Counted from the first letter of the stretch, positions 51,101-60,690 are shown. The stretch: 64,000 nucleotides of DNA from an uncultured Dialister sp. (GCA_900541485.1 UQJW01000003.1:1-64000); one strand, 5' to 3'. Notes: generated by a model not told the origin, from the sequence alone. Program-made: numbers and translations.

Positions 51101-51135
51101 AAGCACGGAGCAGAAAAAGGTTCCGTGCTTTTTAT
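51101..51135 (+). terminator. Terminator of the DUF523 gene
   Basis: AAAGCACGGAG and TTCCGTGCTTT pair around an A-rich loop, followed by T's. Confidence 0.75.
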
Positions 51136-51164
51136 TTTATAAGTGAAAATGAAAAATAAGAAAA

Positions 51165-52560
51165 TGACTCACATTAAAAAGCCGTCCCCGCTTGTCGGAG
51201 GAAGGTGTCAACCGACAGGTTGACGAAAGGGGTAAGTTGGATCAGAAAGCAAAGAATGGAAATAAGTGTGGCAGAAACGAAAAGACGATTTTTACAGAAC
51301 GGCACTAAATACCTGCCTGTCATTCTTGAACGAAGGTAAAAAGCGGTCGGGAATACAAGAATAAAAAAGTACGGGAAAGAGTGAAGAATCTGGGCAAAGA
51401 ATACGGGTGTTAAATACACTTTTGACGATATCCTATGCCGGATTCTTCGCTAAGAGTCAGATTATGTTTTTTCTTCTATCATCGTTCCGATTCTGCCCAC
51501 CGCTCAAGAATGACGGCAGGGGTGAATTGCGTTTCGGTATAACAGTAAATGACTTTTTGCTTAAGAAGAAAAAATACGAAATGAAAGCCGTCCCCGCTTG
51601 TCGGGGAAGGTGTCAGCGGAGCTGACGAAAGGGGCAAGTGTGAGCAGACATATAAAAGAGTTTCTTACAGAACAGTATAAATACTTGCCTGTCATTCTTG
51701 AACGAAGTGAAGAATCTAGGCAAAGGATACAAGATTTAAATACTCTGACCTGTGTACGCAAGCATGCCCCTATCGCCTCGCATAGCTCGGCACTTCCCTC
51801 CGCGTTCGGGGGAAGCTGACACTAAGGAAGAAAGAAATTATAGTTTTTATTATTTTAAACGCGTTTGACGATATTCTCTGCCAGATTCTTCGCTATACAT
51901 AACAATCTGTTTTTATATTTAATTTCTTCATGTAAGCTTACCACCGCTCAAGAATGACGGCAGAGGTGGAATTGCGTTTCGGTATAACAGTAAATGACTT
52001 TTTGCTTAAGAAGAAAAAATACGAAATGAAAGCCGTCCCCGCTTGTCGGGGAAAGTGTCAGCGGAGCTGACGAAAGGGGCAAGTTGGAGCAGAAACGAAA
52101 AACAGTTTTTTACAAAACGGCAGTAAATACCTGCCTGTCATTCTTGAACGAAGTGAAGAATCTGGGCAAAGAATGTGAGTATTAAATGCATTTTCCGATA
52201 TCCTATGCCCGATTCTTCGCTAAGAGTCACATGATGTTTTTTCTCCTGTAATCATCCCTGTCCTGCCCACCGCTCACGAATGACGGCAGGGGTGAATTGC
52301 GTTTCCTCAAAATTTTTACTTGGTTTTTGTAAAAAAACGGCAGAATGGAAACCGTATGCCGTCCCCGGACACGGGGAAGGTGGCGGCGAAGCCGTCGGAA
52401 GGGGCAAGTATGAGCAGAAGCTAAAAACCTAGGAATAAGTGTGAGTAAAGCCGAAAGAACGATTTTAACCTGTGCATTCAAACTTGCCCCTATTGTCTCG
52501 CAAGGCCCGGCACTTCCCTCCGCATTCGGGGAAGCAAACGACTAAGGAAGAAAAAATTTA
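51165..52560. repeat. Composite intergenic repeat cluster 5
   Basis: Module A starts at about 51,179, 51,586, 52,029 and 52,356. Module B spans about 51,748-51,835 and 52,470-52,560. C/D pairs at about 51,320-51,540, 51,690-51,980 and 52,135-52,310 form large imperfect palindromes (CATTCTTGAACG ... CTCAAGAATGACGGC). No gene is supported between 51,140 and the autotransporter promoter. Confidence 0.85.
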
Positions 52561-52611
52561 TAAATTTCATACAAAGAATATACGGGAGAAGAATAAAATA
52601 GGTAAAAAATA

Positions 52612-52620
52612 TGGTATAAT
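52612..52620 (+). promoter_or_regulatory. Extended -10 promoter of the autotransporter gene
   Basis: TGGTATAAT is an extended -10 element; no good -35 is visible. The leader from about 52,627 to the start codon is about 200 bases, long enough for post-transcriptional control. No known riboswitch was recognised in it. Confidence 0.45.
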
Positions 52621-52824
52621 ATGCACATAAAAATAATTATTTGATTGTTAACAGGGGGTAAAAGGTTACAATTCCGGAAATTAATTTTTATGAAAGGAAG
52701 TGCTTAAGCAAAACCAGAATGGGCCTGATGCAAACATATTTCGGTTATTTATACAAGGATTTTGTGTTTTTATCGGTTGGGGTATGCGTGTTAATACAGT
52801 GTATCCGGATAACAGGAGGATTTC

Positions 52825-55800
52825 ATGAACAAAATTTATAAAACCGTATGGAGTAAGGTAAAAAATACGTATGTAGTTGTTTCAGAAATTGCAAAAAGCC
52901 ATAGCAAGGCTGTTTCAAGCCGGCAAAGAAAATCAATCGCCGCCGTCATGACGGTTCTTGCTTTGGGGTTCATTCCCGGCGGGGCATATGCTGCTATTGA
53001 CGGAGTGAAGACTTTTGTCGAACCGGGTAACCAGAATGTCCAAATCGGCAATGGTACTTCGTTAGAGAATAATAACGGCCAAAACGGAGCGGTTGCGATT
53101 GGCGATCATGCGAAAATTAATGATTATGTCAGTCAGGAAGGCAGTATTGCCATCGGCAAGAACGCATTTGTCGAAAATATGTATGGCAATCAGGAAAAAA
53201 ATTTTAAATTTAACCAGGAAGATGTGACAAAGTGGGCGAGCAGCATCGCTATCGGGCAGAACGCGTATGCCCGGTCCGGCAGCACCATGATCGGCGACCA
53301 TAAATACATAGGTAAACTGGGAGATACAGAAGTCGACGGCTCCGATGTGCAAAAAGTGAAATCCAAAAACGTCAACATTAATGCCACGACAATCGGCGCG
53401 AACAGCTATAATCAGGGCGCGTTTTCCTCCGTCCTCGGGACGTATTCGATTATTTCAGGGAAATACAATGGTAGCCGTTTCTCGACCTATGGCATGCAAA
53501 ATATGGGAGCCAGTATTGTAGGCTCGCTCAACAGTATCGAATCTGCCAGTTCGTCATCCAACTTATCCGGGATCGCCAACAGTGTGGTGGGTGTTGCGAA
53601 CAGAACGAATAACGCGAATGGCGCGCTGATTTTTGGTGCGGGGAATGAAATTGAAAATTCAATAGGTACGCTTTCCGGGATTACGGGCGGCGGAGCTTCT
53701 GCCAAGGATTTGGCGGATAAACTCCGTAATACGGTAAAATCTTCCAATGGCGGTGGCGCCGTTCTTGCCATCGGCGGGGGAAATAAGGCGAATTATGCTA
53801 AGGCCTCCCAGCTGATGGGGGTCAATAATACACTGACCGGCACGGAAAAAGCCGCAAGTGATTACAATCTTCTTAACGGTTTTAAAAATGTGGGTACAAA
53901 CATCAGTCATGTATCTGTGATCGGTTCAGAAAACCAAATTACCGATACGAAGAATGCGCTCGTTTTCGGTGATAAGAGAAAATTAACGAAAGCCAACGGC
54001 AGCGTCGTCCTCGGGGTTTCCGATACCGTTAAAGAAATTAAAGTAGAAGATGTCACAGTGATCGGACATAATGCCCTCGCGGAGGGTGCAAACGCCGTTG
54101 CGATCGGCCGCGGCGCGAGCGCCGATTCGTTAAGTACAGTGGCAATCGGTGACGGAGCCAGAGTATCATCGAACATGAACTTGTCCGGTGGCGTGGCGAT
54201 CGGCAAAAAATCGAATGTCATCAACGGCAACGGGAGACAGGAAAAATATTTAGGCTTTGGCACATTGAATGATCCGCAGCGGTCCGCGACAGGAATCGCT
54301 ATCGGTGCCTACTCGTTAGCCCGCACGGGTAGTATCCAGATCGGCGCGCATACCTACTTGGGCAAAATGGGCGGCATCGAGGTCACGGATGGAACGAATT
54401 GGGAAGCCAATCACGTCAACCAGACCACGGTGGGCACGAATACCTTTAATAAGGGTATTTTTGGCACAATGATCGGCGCTTACTCCATCAGCACCGGCGA
54501 CTTCACGGGCGGGGGCAGATTGAATAGCCTTACTGCACCGCAAAATTTCGGCTCCACCGTCATCGGCTCTTTGAATACGATCCAGTCCAAAGCGCATGGC
54601 AATGAGGCAGGCATTGCCAACAGCATTGTCGGTCTGGCCAATGTGACGGAAAATACGAACGGCACTTTGATTTTCGGCGCGGGAAATAAAGTGACTAATT
54701 CGAAAAAATATATTTCTGCCGGCAATCTTACCAGCGGCGCGGCTACGCCGGACGAGTTGATCGAAAAACTCCGCAAAATGACCATTGACAGCGAGTCCGG
54801 CGGTTCGACCATGGTCATCGGCGGCGGCAACACCGCGGACTACACCAGAGCGTCTCAGATTATGGGCGTCAATAATATCCTCACGGGAACTGAAGATAAG
54901 GTAAGCACCTATAACCTCGTGGACGGTTTCATAAATAAAGCGGAACATGTCACCCATCTCACGATGATTGGCTCGGAAAATGAAGTGAAAGAAACGACCG
55001 GCGCCGTTCTCCTCGGCGACAAGAGAAAACTGACGGGAGCGGACGGAAGCATCGTTCTCGGTTCGGCGGATGACAGCGTGGAAACCAACGTCAAGGACGC
55101 CACCGTCATCGGACATAATGCCAACACCACCGTCGCAGGCGGCGTAGCTCTCGGCAGCGGTTCCGTAGCAGATCGTGCAGGGTTTACAGAAGAGAAAAAA
55201 GGCGTATTCAGTGATGTTGACCTGAACGGAAAAACCGCCGCCGCGGTCTCTGTCGGCACAAAAGATAAACTCCGCCAGATTATCAATGTAGGAGATGCGA
55301 CGGAAGATACCGATGCCGTCAATTTGCGCCAGCTGAAAGCCGCCGCGAAGAATATTACGGACAACTTCACCGATACCAACACTTATACCACTGGTGGCAC
55401 GTATGACGCGAACAAAAAGAAACTTGTATTCACGCAAAGCGACCCCAGCAAAAACTATGAGGTCGATGTTTCCAAGATGATCAGTGATGTGGTCAATACG
55501 GATACGACCTATGAGCTGAAGGGCGAAGAAAATGACAACAACACGACCACGATTTCTCTTACGGACAGCAACGGCAAAAAACAGCAAGTAACCGTCGCGA
55601 CCAAAGACACGAGAAACACCATCGTGGAAAGTGACACCGTAGCCGTTGAATCAACGGAGCAAGAAGACAAGAGCGTAGAATATACGCTGAACGTCAAAAC
55701 GGACGGTAAGGTCGAGAAGAACAATAAAGGCATTGTCACGGGCGGCACCGTTTACAACGAAACAAGAATTGAAAAAGACGGTAACTACATCAAAGCCGAA

Positions 55801-56574
55801 AACACGGCAAGTCAGAACCTGACCGTCTTGGACAAACAGGTAAACGTCAATGCGACCAACATCACCAAGTTGGGGGATAGCATTGACGCTATGGGCAACC
55901 GTGTCAACAGAGTCGGCGCAGGCGCTGCTGCTCTTGCCGCTCTCCATCCGCTTGATTTTGACCCCGATGATAAATGGGACTTTGCCGCAGGCTACGGCAA
56001 CTATAAAGGAGCCAATGCAGCTGCTATCGGCGCGTACTACCGCCCCAATGAAGACACCATGTTCAGCGTTGGCGGTTCTTTCGGAGGCGGAGAAAACATG
56101 GTGAACGCAGGTGTTTCCGTCAAGCTCGGACAGGGCAACCATGTATCGACCTCCAAAGTTGCTATGGCCAAAGATATGCTGGCTATGCAGAAGCGTATGG
56201 CTGAAATGGAAGCACAGATGGCAAAAATGCAAGGATTCATCGGAGCGTTGACCGGTATGGATACACAAGCCGCCATGTTCCCCGATGTACCGGAAAACCA
56301 CTGGGCTTATGAATACGTCAAAGGACTTTGTGAAAAAGGAATTATTGAAGGATATCCGGACGGCAACTTTAACGGAAACCGCAGCATGACACGCTACGAA
56401 TTTGCCGCTATGCTCTACAGAGCACTGGCCAAAGGTGTAAATCTCGATGCCCGGGCAGTCAAAGAATTTGCTCCCGAGCTGGGACGAATCCGTGTGGATG
56501 TGATTTCCCAAAATAAAGAGGGACAGCCGGTTATCGAAAGAGTCCGTGTCAATGAAGAAAAGAAAGAAAAATAA
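52825..56574 (+). CDS. Trimeric autotransporter adhesin (YadA-like) with C-terminal SLH domain
   Basis: 1,249 aa. The extended signal region (MNKIYKTVWSKVKNTYVVVS, then a hydrophobic stretch ending GGAYA) is followed by a head of YadA-type repeats (GxxAxAIGxxA, e.g. GAVAIGDHAKIND, SIAIGQNAYARSGSTMIG), present as two homologous halves, about residues 60-400 and 400-780. A stalk with NLRQLKAA follows near 835, then coiled coil. The YadA membrane anchor is about residues 1020-1110 (GAGAAALAALHPLDFDPDDK, AAIGAYYRPNEDTMFSVGGS). Behind it are a coiled coil and an SLH domain (FPDVPENHWAYEYVKGLCEK, GYPDGNFNGNRSMTRYEFAA). It would form a trimeric surface fibre; the SLH part should lie in the periplasm. 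AGGAGG precedes the ATG. Confidence 0.92.
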   Translation: MNKIYKTVWSKVKNTYVVVSEIAKSHSKAVSSRQRKSIAAVMTVLALGFIPGGAYAAIDGVKTFVEPGNQNVQIGNGTSLENNNGQNGAVAIGDHAKINDYVSQEGSIAIGKNAFVENMYGNQEKNFKFNQEDVTKWASSIAIGQNAYARSGSTMIGDHKYIGKLGDTEVDGSDVQKVKSKNVNINATTIGANSYNQGAFSSVLGTYSIISGKYNGSRFSTYGMQNMGASIVGSLNSIESASSSSNLSGIANSVVGVANRTNNANGALIFGAGNEIENSIGTLSGITGGGASAKDLADKLRNTVKSSNGGGAVLAIGGGNKANYAKASQLMGVNNTLTGTEKAASDYNLLNGFKNVGTNISHVSVIGSENQITDTKNALVFGDKRKLTKANGSVVLGVSDTVKEIKVEDVTVIGHNALAEGANAVAIGRGASADSLSTVAIGDGARVSSNMNLSGGVAIGKKSNVINGNGRQEKYLGFGTLNDPQRSATGIAIGAYSLARTGSIQIGAHTYLGKMGGIEVTDGTNWEANHVNQTTVGTNTFNKGIFGTMIGAYSISTGDFTGGGRLNSLTAPQNFGSTVIGSLNTIQSKAHGNEAGIANSIVGLANVTENTNGTLIFGAGNKVTNSKKYISAGNLTSGAATPDELIEKLRKMTIDSESGGSTMVIGGGNTADYTRASQIMGVNNILTGTEDKVSTYNLVDGFINKAEHVTHLTMIGSENEVKETTGAVLLGDKRKLTGADGSIVLGSADDSVETNVKDATVIGHNANTTVAGGVALGSGSVADRAGFTEEKKGVFSDVDLNGKTAAAVSVGTKDKLRQIINVGDATEDTDAVNLRQLKAAAKNITDNFTDTNTYTTGGTYDANKKKLVFTQSDPSKNYEVDVSKMISDVVNTDTTYELKGEENDNNTTTISLTDSNGKKQQVTVATKDTRNTIVESDTVAVESTEQEDKSVEYTLNVKTDGKVEKNNKGIVTGGTVYNETRIEKDGNYIKAENTASQNLTVLDKQVNVNATNITKLGDSIDAMGNRVNRVGAGAAALAALHPLDFDPDDKWDFAAGYGNYKGANAAAIGAYYRPNEDTMFSVGGSFGGGENMVNAGVSVKLGQGNHVSTSKVAMAKDMLAMQKRMAEMEAQMAKMQGFIGALTGMDTQAAMFPDVPENHWAYEYVKGLCEKGIIEGYPDGNFNGNRSMTRYEFAAMLYRALAKGVNLDARAVKEFAPELGRIRVDVISQNKEGQPVIERVRVNEEKKEK

Positions 56575-56600
56575 AGTTTTATAAAAACGATACAACGGGC

Positions 56601-56643
56601 TACAGAAAAAACCTCAAGGATAAAACCTTGGGGTTTTTCTGTG
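56601..56643 (+). terminator. Terminator of the autotransporter gene
   Basis: ACAGAAAAAACCTCAAGG and CCTTGGGGTTTTTCTGT form a long stem with an ATAAAA loop. Confidence 0.75.
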
Positions 56644-56669
56644 GGAAAATGACAAACGGGAAGAGTTTT

Positions 56670-58310
56670 TACAGAGGGGTATTACATATTCTGACCTGTG
56701 TACGCCAACTAGCCCCTATCGCCTCGCATAGCTCGGCACTTCCCCCGTCAGCGGGGGCAGCTGACGCTAAGGAAGAAAGAAGTCATAGTTTTAAATTGTA
56801 TTACTTGCTTGTTTTGTCAAATGAATAAGAAGCGTGAGCCGTCCCCGCTTGTCGGGGAAGGTGGCGGCGCCAGCCGTCGGAAGGGGCAAGTGTGAGCAGA
56901 CACGTGAAATGATTCTGACCTGTGTACGCAAGCTTGCCCCTATCGCCTCGTATAGCTCGGCACTTCCCTCCGATTTCGGGGGAAGCTGACACTAAGGAAA
57001 AAGAAAATTATATTTTTTATTATTTTTATATACGCATTTATGTATATCCCTTGCCGGATTCTTACCGCTCCCGTTGGTCGGGTATGGCGTCTCATTGCAT
57101 TTTCGCGTCGCTCCGCTCCTAAAAATACAATTCGCTTGCCATCGCTCCTAATTACCACCGCTCAAGAATGACGGCAAGGATGAAATGCGTTTTTGAGAAG
57201 CAGTAAATAACTTTTTGCCTAAAAATAAGAGCATAAGAAATAAAAGCCGTCCCCGCTTGTCGGGAAGCAAGCGAACCACTTTTCTAGGAGCGGAGCGACG
57301 CTGTAAAAGTGTGTGAGACGCTTTGCCTTGGCTAAGGTGTCAGCGGAGCTGACAGAAGGGGCAAGTGTGAGCAGAAACGAAAAAATAGTTTCTTACAGAA
57401 CAGTATAAATACTTGCCTGTCATTCTTGAACGAAGTGAAGAATCTAGGCAAAGGATACAAGATTTAAATATTCTAACCTGTGTACGCCAAATTGCCCCTA
57501 TCGCCTCGCAGGCTCGGCACTTCCCCCGGAGCGGGGGCAGCGAACGAATAAGGAAGAAAGAATTCATAGTTTTATCATTTTATATATGCTCTTGACGATA
57601 TCCTATGCCGGATTCTTCGCTAAGAGTCACATGATGTTTTTTCTCCTGTCATCATTCTTGTTCTGCCCACCGCTCAAGAATGACGGCAGAGTGAATTGCG
57701 TTTCCTCAAAATTTTTACTTGGTTTTTGTGAAAAAACGGCAGAATGGAAACCGTATGCCGTCCCCGGACACGGGGAAGGTGGCGGCGAAGCCGTCGGAAG
57801 GGGCAAGTATGAGCAGAAGCTAAAAAACTAGGAATAAGTGTGAGTAAAGCCGAAAGAACGATTTTAACCTGTGTACACAAGCTTGCCCCTATCGCCTCGC
57901 AGGCTCGGCACTTCCCTCCGAGTTCGGGGGAAGCTGACACTAAGGAAGAAAGAATTCATATTTTTAAAATGTATTACTTGATTGTTGCCATTAAACGATA
58001 AAATTCAAATCGAAAGCTGTCCCCGCTTGTCGGGAAGCAAGCGAACCACTTTTCGAGGAGCGGAGCGACGCTGTAAAAGTGTGTGAGACGCTTTGCCTTG
58101 GCTAAAGTGTCAGCGGAGCTGACGAAAGGGGCAAGTGTGAGCAGACATGTGAAATGATTCTGACCTGTGTACGCAAGCTTGCCCTTGTCACCTCGCAAGG
58201 ATCGGCACTTCCCCCGAGAGCGAGGCAAGCGGACGACTAAGGAAGAAAGAATTCATGTTTTTATATGAGCAAAAACAAAAAACACTGAAATGACTCACAC
58301 AAAAAAGCCG
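56670..58310. repeat. Composite intergenic repeat cluster 6
   Basis: Module A starts at about 56,837, 57,244 (with insert, about 57,262-57,335), 57,756 and 58,015 (with insert, about 58,031-58,105). Module B spans about 56,692-56,780, 56,918-57,005, 57,476-57,560, 57,867-57,955 and 58,166-58,255. D-type elements are at about 57,050-57,180 and 57,590-57,700. The segment at about 57,700-57,850 is nearly identical to 52,300-52,450 in cluster 5, including the sequence between modules. No gene is supported in this gap. Confidence 0.85.
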
Positions 58311-58376
58311 CTCCTACTTGTCCCGTATGGTTGAGTTTTTGCGGAGCGGTTATGTTAATTTCCGTTATCGACGCAC

Positions 58377-58432
58377 AAAAAAACTTTTCTTTTCTGCCCC
58401 GGTGGTGAGGCAGAAGAGAAAAGTTTTTTATT
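58377..58432 (-). terminator. Terminator of the lpxC-fabZ-lpxA operon
   Basis: On the minus strand AAAACTTTTCTCTTCTGCC pairs with GGCAGAAAAGAAAAGTTTT around a TCACCACCGG loop, followed by T's. It starts at the lpxA stop codon. Confidence 0.8.
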
Positions 58433-59252
58433 TTGCTGCTCTGTTTTCTCTTGTCCGGCAAAGTCCTCTTTCACAGTTTCTGAGGAACCGGAGAAGATGT
58501 TCGATTTCGGGAGCCGAAGGGAATTCTTGTTCCATCTCTTCAATGGCGTCATTTAATTTCAGTCCCGACCGGAAAATAATGCGGTATGCTTTTTTGAGCC
58601 ATGTTTTGATTTCAGGGGATACGTTATTTCTTGAAAGTCCGACGCTGTTCAGACCGACTACGCGGGCGGGGTTTCCGTCTACGATGACGAAGGGGCAGAC
58701 GTCTTGTACGATTTTGGACATGCCGCCGACCATGGCGCAGGTCCCTATTTTTACGAATTGGTGAATGCCGCTCATTCCGCCGATGACGGCATGGTCTTCT
58801 ACGGTAACGTGACCGGCTGCACCTGCAAAGCTCGACATGACGATGTAATCGCCAAAGTTGCAGTTGTGAGCTACGTGGGTGTAGGCCTGGAGCATGTTAT
58901 AAGAACCGATCCGGGTTTCGCAATTTTCTCCGGTGGCTCTGTGAATCGTCACAAATTCACGGAAGTTGTTTCCGTTACCGATGACGACGGTGCTGTATTC
59001 GCCTGCAAATTTCAAATCCTGCGGGTCTTCCCCGATGACTGCGTGCGGATAGACGTGATTGTTCTTTCCCATTCTTACGTTTTTGGCAATAACGGCATGA
59101 GCTCCGATTTCCGAGCCTTCACCGATTTCACAGTTGGGACCGATGACCGCATAGGGTCCGATGACTACATTTTTATGAAGTATGGCAGTCGGGTCAACCA
59201 CGGCGGTTTGATGAATTTCCGGTTCGGCTGACGCAACAATTTTTAATTCCAT
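58428..59252 (-). CDS. lpxA: UDP-N-acetylglucosamine acyltransferase LpxA
   Basis: 274 aa from ATG 59252 (AAAGGGG upstream); the longer frame to 59327 lacks a ribosome site. The left-handed beta-helix hexapeptide repeats (AVVDPTAILHKNVVIGPYAV IG, EIGAHAVIAKNVRMGKNNHV) fill the first two thirds, with the catalytic His in AYTHVAHNC and the GMSGIHQFVKIG segment. The C-terminal part is helical. LpxA puts a hydroxyacyl chain on UDP-GlcNAc, the first step of lipid A synthesis in the cytoplasm. Last gene of the lpxC-fabZ-lpxA operon; lpxB and lpxD are not in the window. Confidence 0.95.
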   Translation of the reverse strand: MELKIVASAEPEIHQTAVVDPTAILHKNVVIGPYAVIGPNCEIGEGSEIGAHAVIAKNVRMGKNNHVYPHAVIGEDPQDLKFAGEYSTVVIGNGNNFREFVTIHRATGENCETRIGSYNMLQAYTHVAHNCNFGDYIVMSSFAGAAGHVTVEDHAVIGGMSGIHQFVKIGTCAMVGGMSKIVQDVCPFVIVDGNPARVVGLNSVGLSRNNVSPEIKTWLKKAYRIIFRSGLKLNDAIEEMEQEFPSAPEIEHLLRFLRNCERGLCRTRENRAAK

Positions 59253-59393
59253 CTTAAAATCCCCTTTGATAGATAGTTTTTGCTTCCTATATATATATAT
59301 CGTACAGGTTCCATTGAGTGTGAACAATGAAATTTACGAAATATGAAAAGTTTTTTAGTTTATCCTTTATTTTTCTTCTTCTGATTCAGTTTT

Positions 59394-59852
59394 TTAACTG
59401 TCTTCGTTATTTTTTTCTTCCGTTCCGTCGGCAAGGTAGAAAAGGAAATCGGCGGATGCTTTGAGTACGCCGTCTACAGTCGATTCACAGTGTACTTTTC
59501 CCATGCGGCCGACGATATTTTTGATGACCGCTTTGGTGACAAGGACATCGCCGGGTACGACGGGAGAACGGAAACGGACTTTGTCCATGCCTGTAAACAT
59601 GGGAATAAGTCCTCTGTTTTCTTCAGGATACTGGAGTGCCACACCGCCGACTTGTGCCATGGCTTCGCAAATTAAAGCGCCCGGCATGATGGGACGGCCC
59701 GGAAAGTGTCCTTGGAAAAACGGTTCGTTCATGGTGACGCATTTCACGCCGACTGCGTAGTCGAGAGGAACGAGCTCCGTGATTTTGTCGATGAGCAGCA
59801 TGGGATAGCGGTGCGGGAGTATTTCCATAATTTCTTTGATATTCAGTTCCAT
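59394..59852 (-). CDS. fabZ: 3-hydroxyacyl-ACP dehydratase FabZ
   Basis: 152 aa hot-dog-fold enzyme. IMEILPHRYPMLLIDKI holds the catalytic His, GHFPGRPIMPGALICEAMAQ the catalytic Glu. It removes water from 3-hydroxyacyl-ACP in fatty acid elongation and competes with LpxA for the same substrate, so cotranscription with lpxA and lpxC links phospholipid and lipid A supply. It starts 10 bases after the lpxC stop; AGGAG is upstream. A 141-base gap before lpxA contains no terminator that I can see. Confidence 0.95.
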   Translation of the reverse strand: MELNIKEIMEILPHRYPMLLIDKITELVPLDYAVGVKCVTMNEPFFQGHFPGRPIMPGALICEAMAQVGGVALQYPEENRGLIPMFTGMDKVRFRSPVVPGDVLVTKAVIKNIVGRMGKVHCESTVDGVLKASADFLFYLADGTEEKNNEDS

Positions 59853-59862
59853 AGTATTCTCC

Positions 59863-60690
59863 TTATTTTCTCAGTGCTTCCAGCTTGGCGGCAAGCATGC
59901 CGTTCAGCTTGTGACTTCCCAAAACGGAAATGATATGGGCTTCCAGCGGACCGGCGAGGGAAATATCGCCGATGATGTCGAGAATTTTGTGGCGTACCAG
60001 TTCGTCCGGGAATTTCAGTTCGGAAAGACATTCCGTTTCGGAGTAAACAACTGCATTTTCCAGTGTTCCGCCTTTGCCGAGGCCCATTTTCCGGAGGGCA
60101 TCCAGTTCCCAGGTGAATCCGATGGTCCGGGCAGGTGCGATTTCTTTAAGGTAGCTGTCCCGGTTGATGAGAATATCCCGCATCTGTGTGCCGAGGAGCG
60201 GGTGGGAATTGATGGACGTGAAGGTGATACGGAGTCCCTTGTAAGGGAGAGCGCAGATAAATTTCCCGTCTTCGTAAACGGAAAGACTTTTTTCAAGAGT
60301 GAGGACATCGGTCATTTCTTCCTGCTCCACCGTTCCCGCATCAAGAATCATCCGGGAAAATGTGAGGGCACCGCCGTCAGCCACGGGAGGCTCGGGGGAG
60401 TCCATTTCCAGATAACAGTTGTCGATGTGAAAGGCATAGAGTGCAGAGAGGAGATGTTCCACCGTAAATACTTTGGCAGGTCCCTGCTCGAGCGTGGTCG
60501 CACGGAGTGTATTGGTAATGTATGTACTTTTGGCAGGTACTTCGGGCGTACCGGGCAGATCGGTCCGGCGGAAGATAATGCCCGTTCCTGCCGGGGCGGG
60601 CCGCATGGTGAGCGTTACGGGTTCGCCGGAATGGAGACCGTTCCCTTGGAAAGAAACGGCTCTTCCGATGGTATATTGATGTCTTTTCAA
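59863..60690 (-). CDS. lpxC: UDP-3-O-acyl-N-acetylglucosamine deacetylase LpxC
   Basis: 275 aa. The first zinc motif is in TVEHLLSALYAFHIDNCYLE; the second is HKILDIIGDISLAG, supplying His and Asp, with the catalytic His in LEAHIISVLGSHKLNG. SFQGNGLHSGEPVTLTMRPA at the start and PPVADGGALTFSRMI are also typical. LpxC makes the committed step of lipid A synthesis. AAAGGGAAT precedes ATG 60690. First gene of the operon with fabZ and lpxA, which proves a lipopolysaccharide-bearing outer membrane in this Firmicute-like genome. Confidence 0.95.
   Translation of the reverse strand: MKRHQYTIGRAVSFQGNGLHSGEPVTLTMRPAPAGTGIIFRRTDLPGTPEVPAKSTYITNTLRATTLEQGPAKVFTVEHLLSALYAFHIDNCYLEMDSPEPPVADGGALTFSRMILDAGTVEQEEMTDVLTLEKSLSVYEDGKFICALPYKGLRITFTSINSHPLLGTQMRDILINRDSYLKEIAPARTIGFTWELDALRKMGLGKGGTLENAVVYSETECLSELKFPDELVRHKILDIIGDISLAGPLEAHIISVLGSHKLNGMLAAKLEALRK

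Noticed and set aside
54316..55587. 423-codon open frame on the minus strand inside the autotransporter gene
   Set aside because: It is an antisense shadow of the repetitive, GC-biased adhesin sequence, without ribosome site or any recognisable domain. The minus-strand frame at 55651-56595 is rejected for the same reason.
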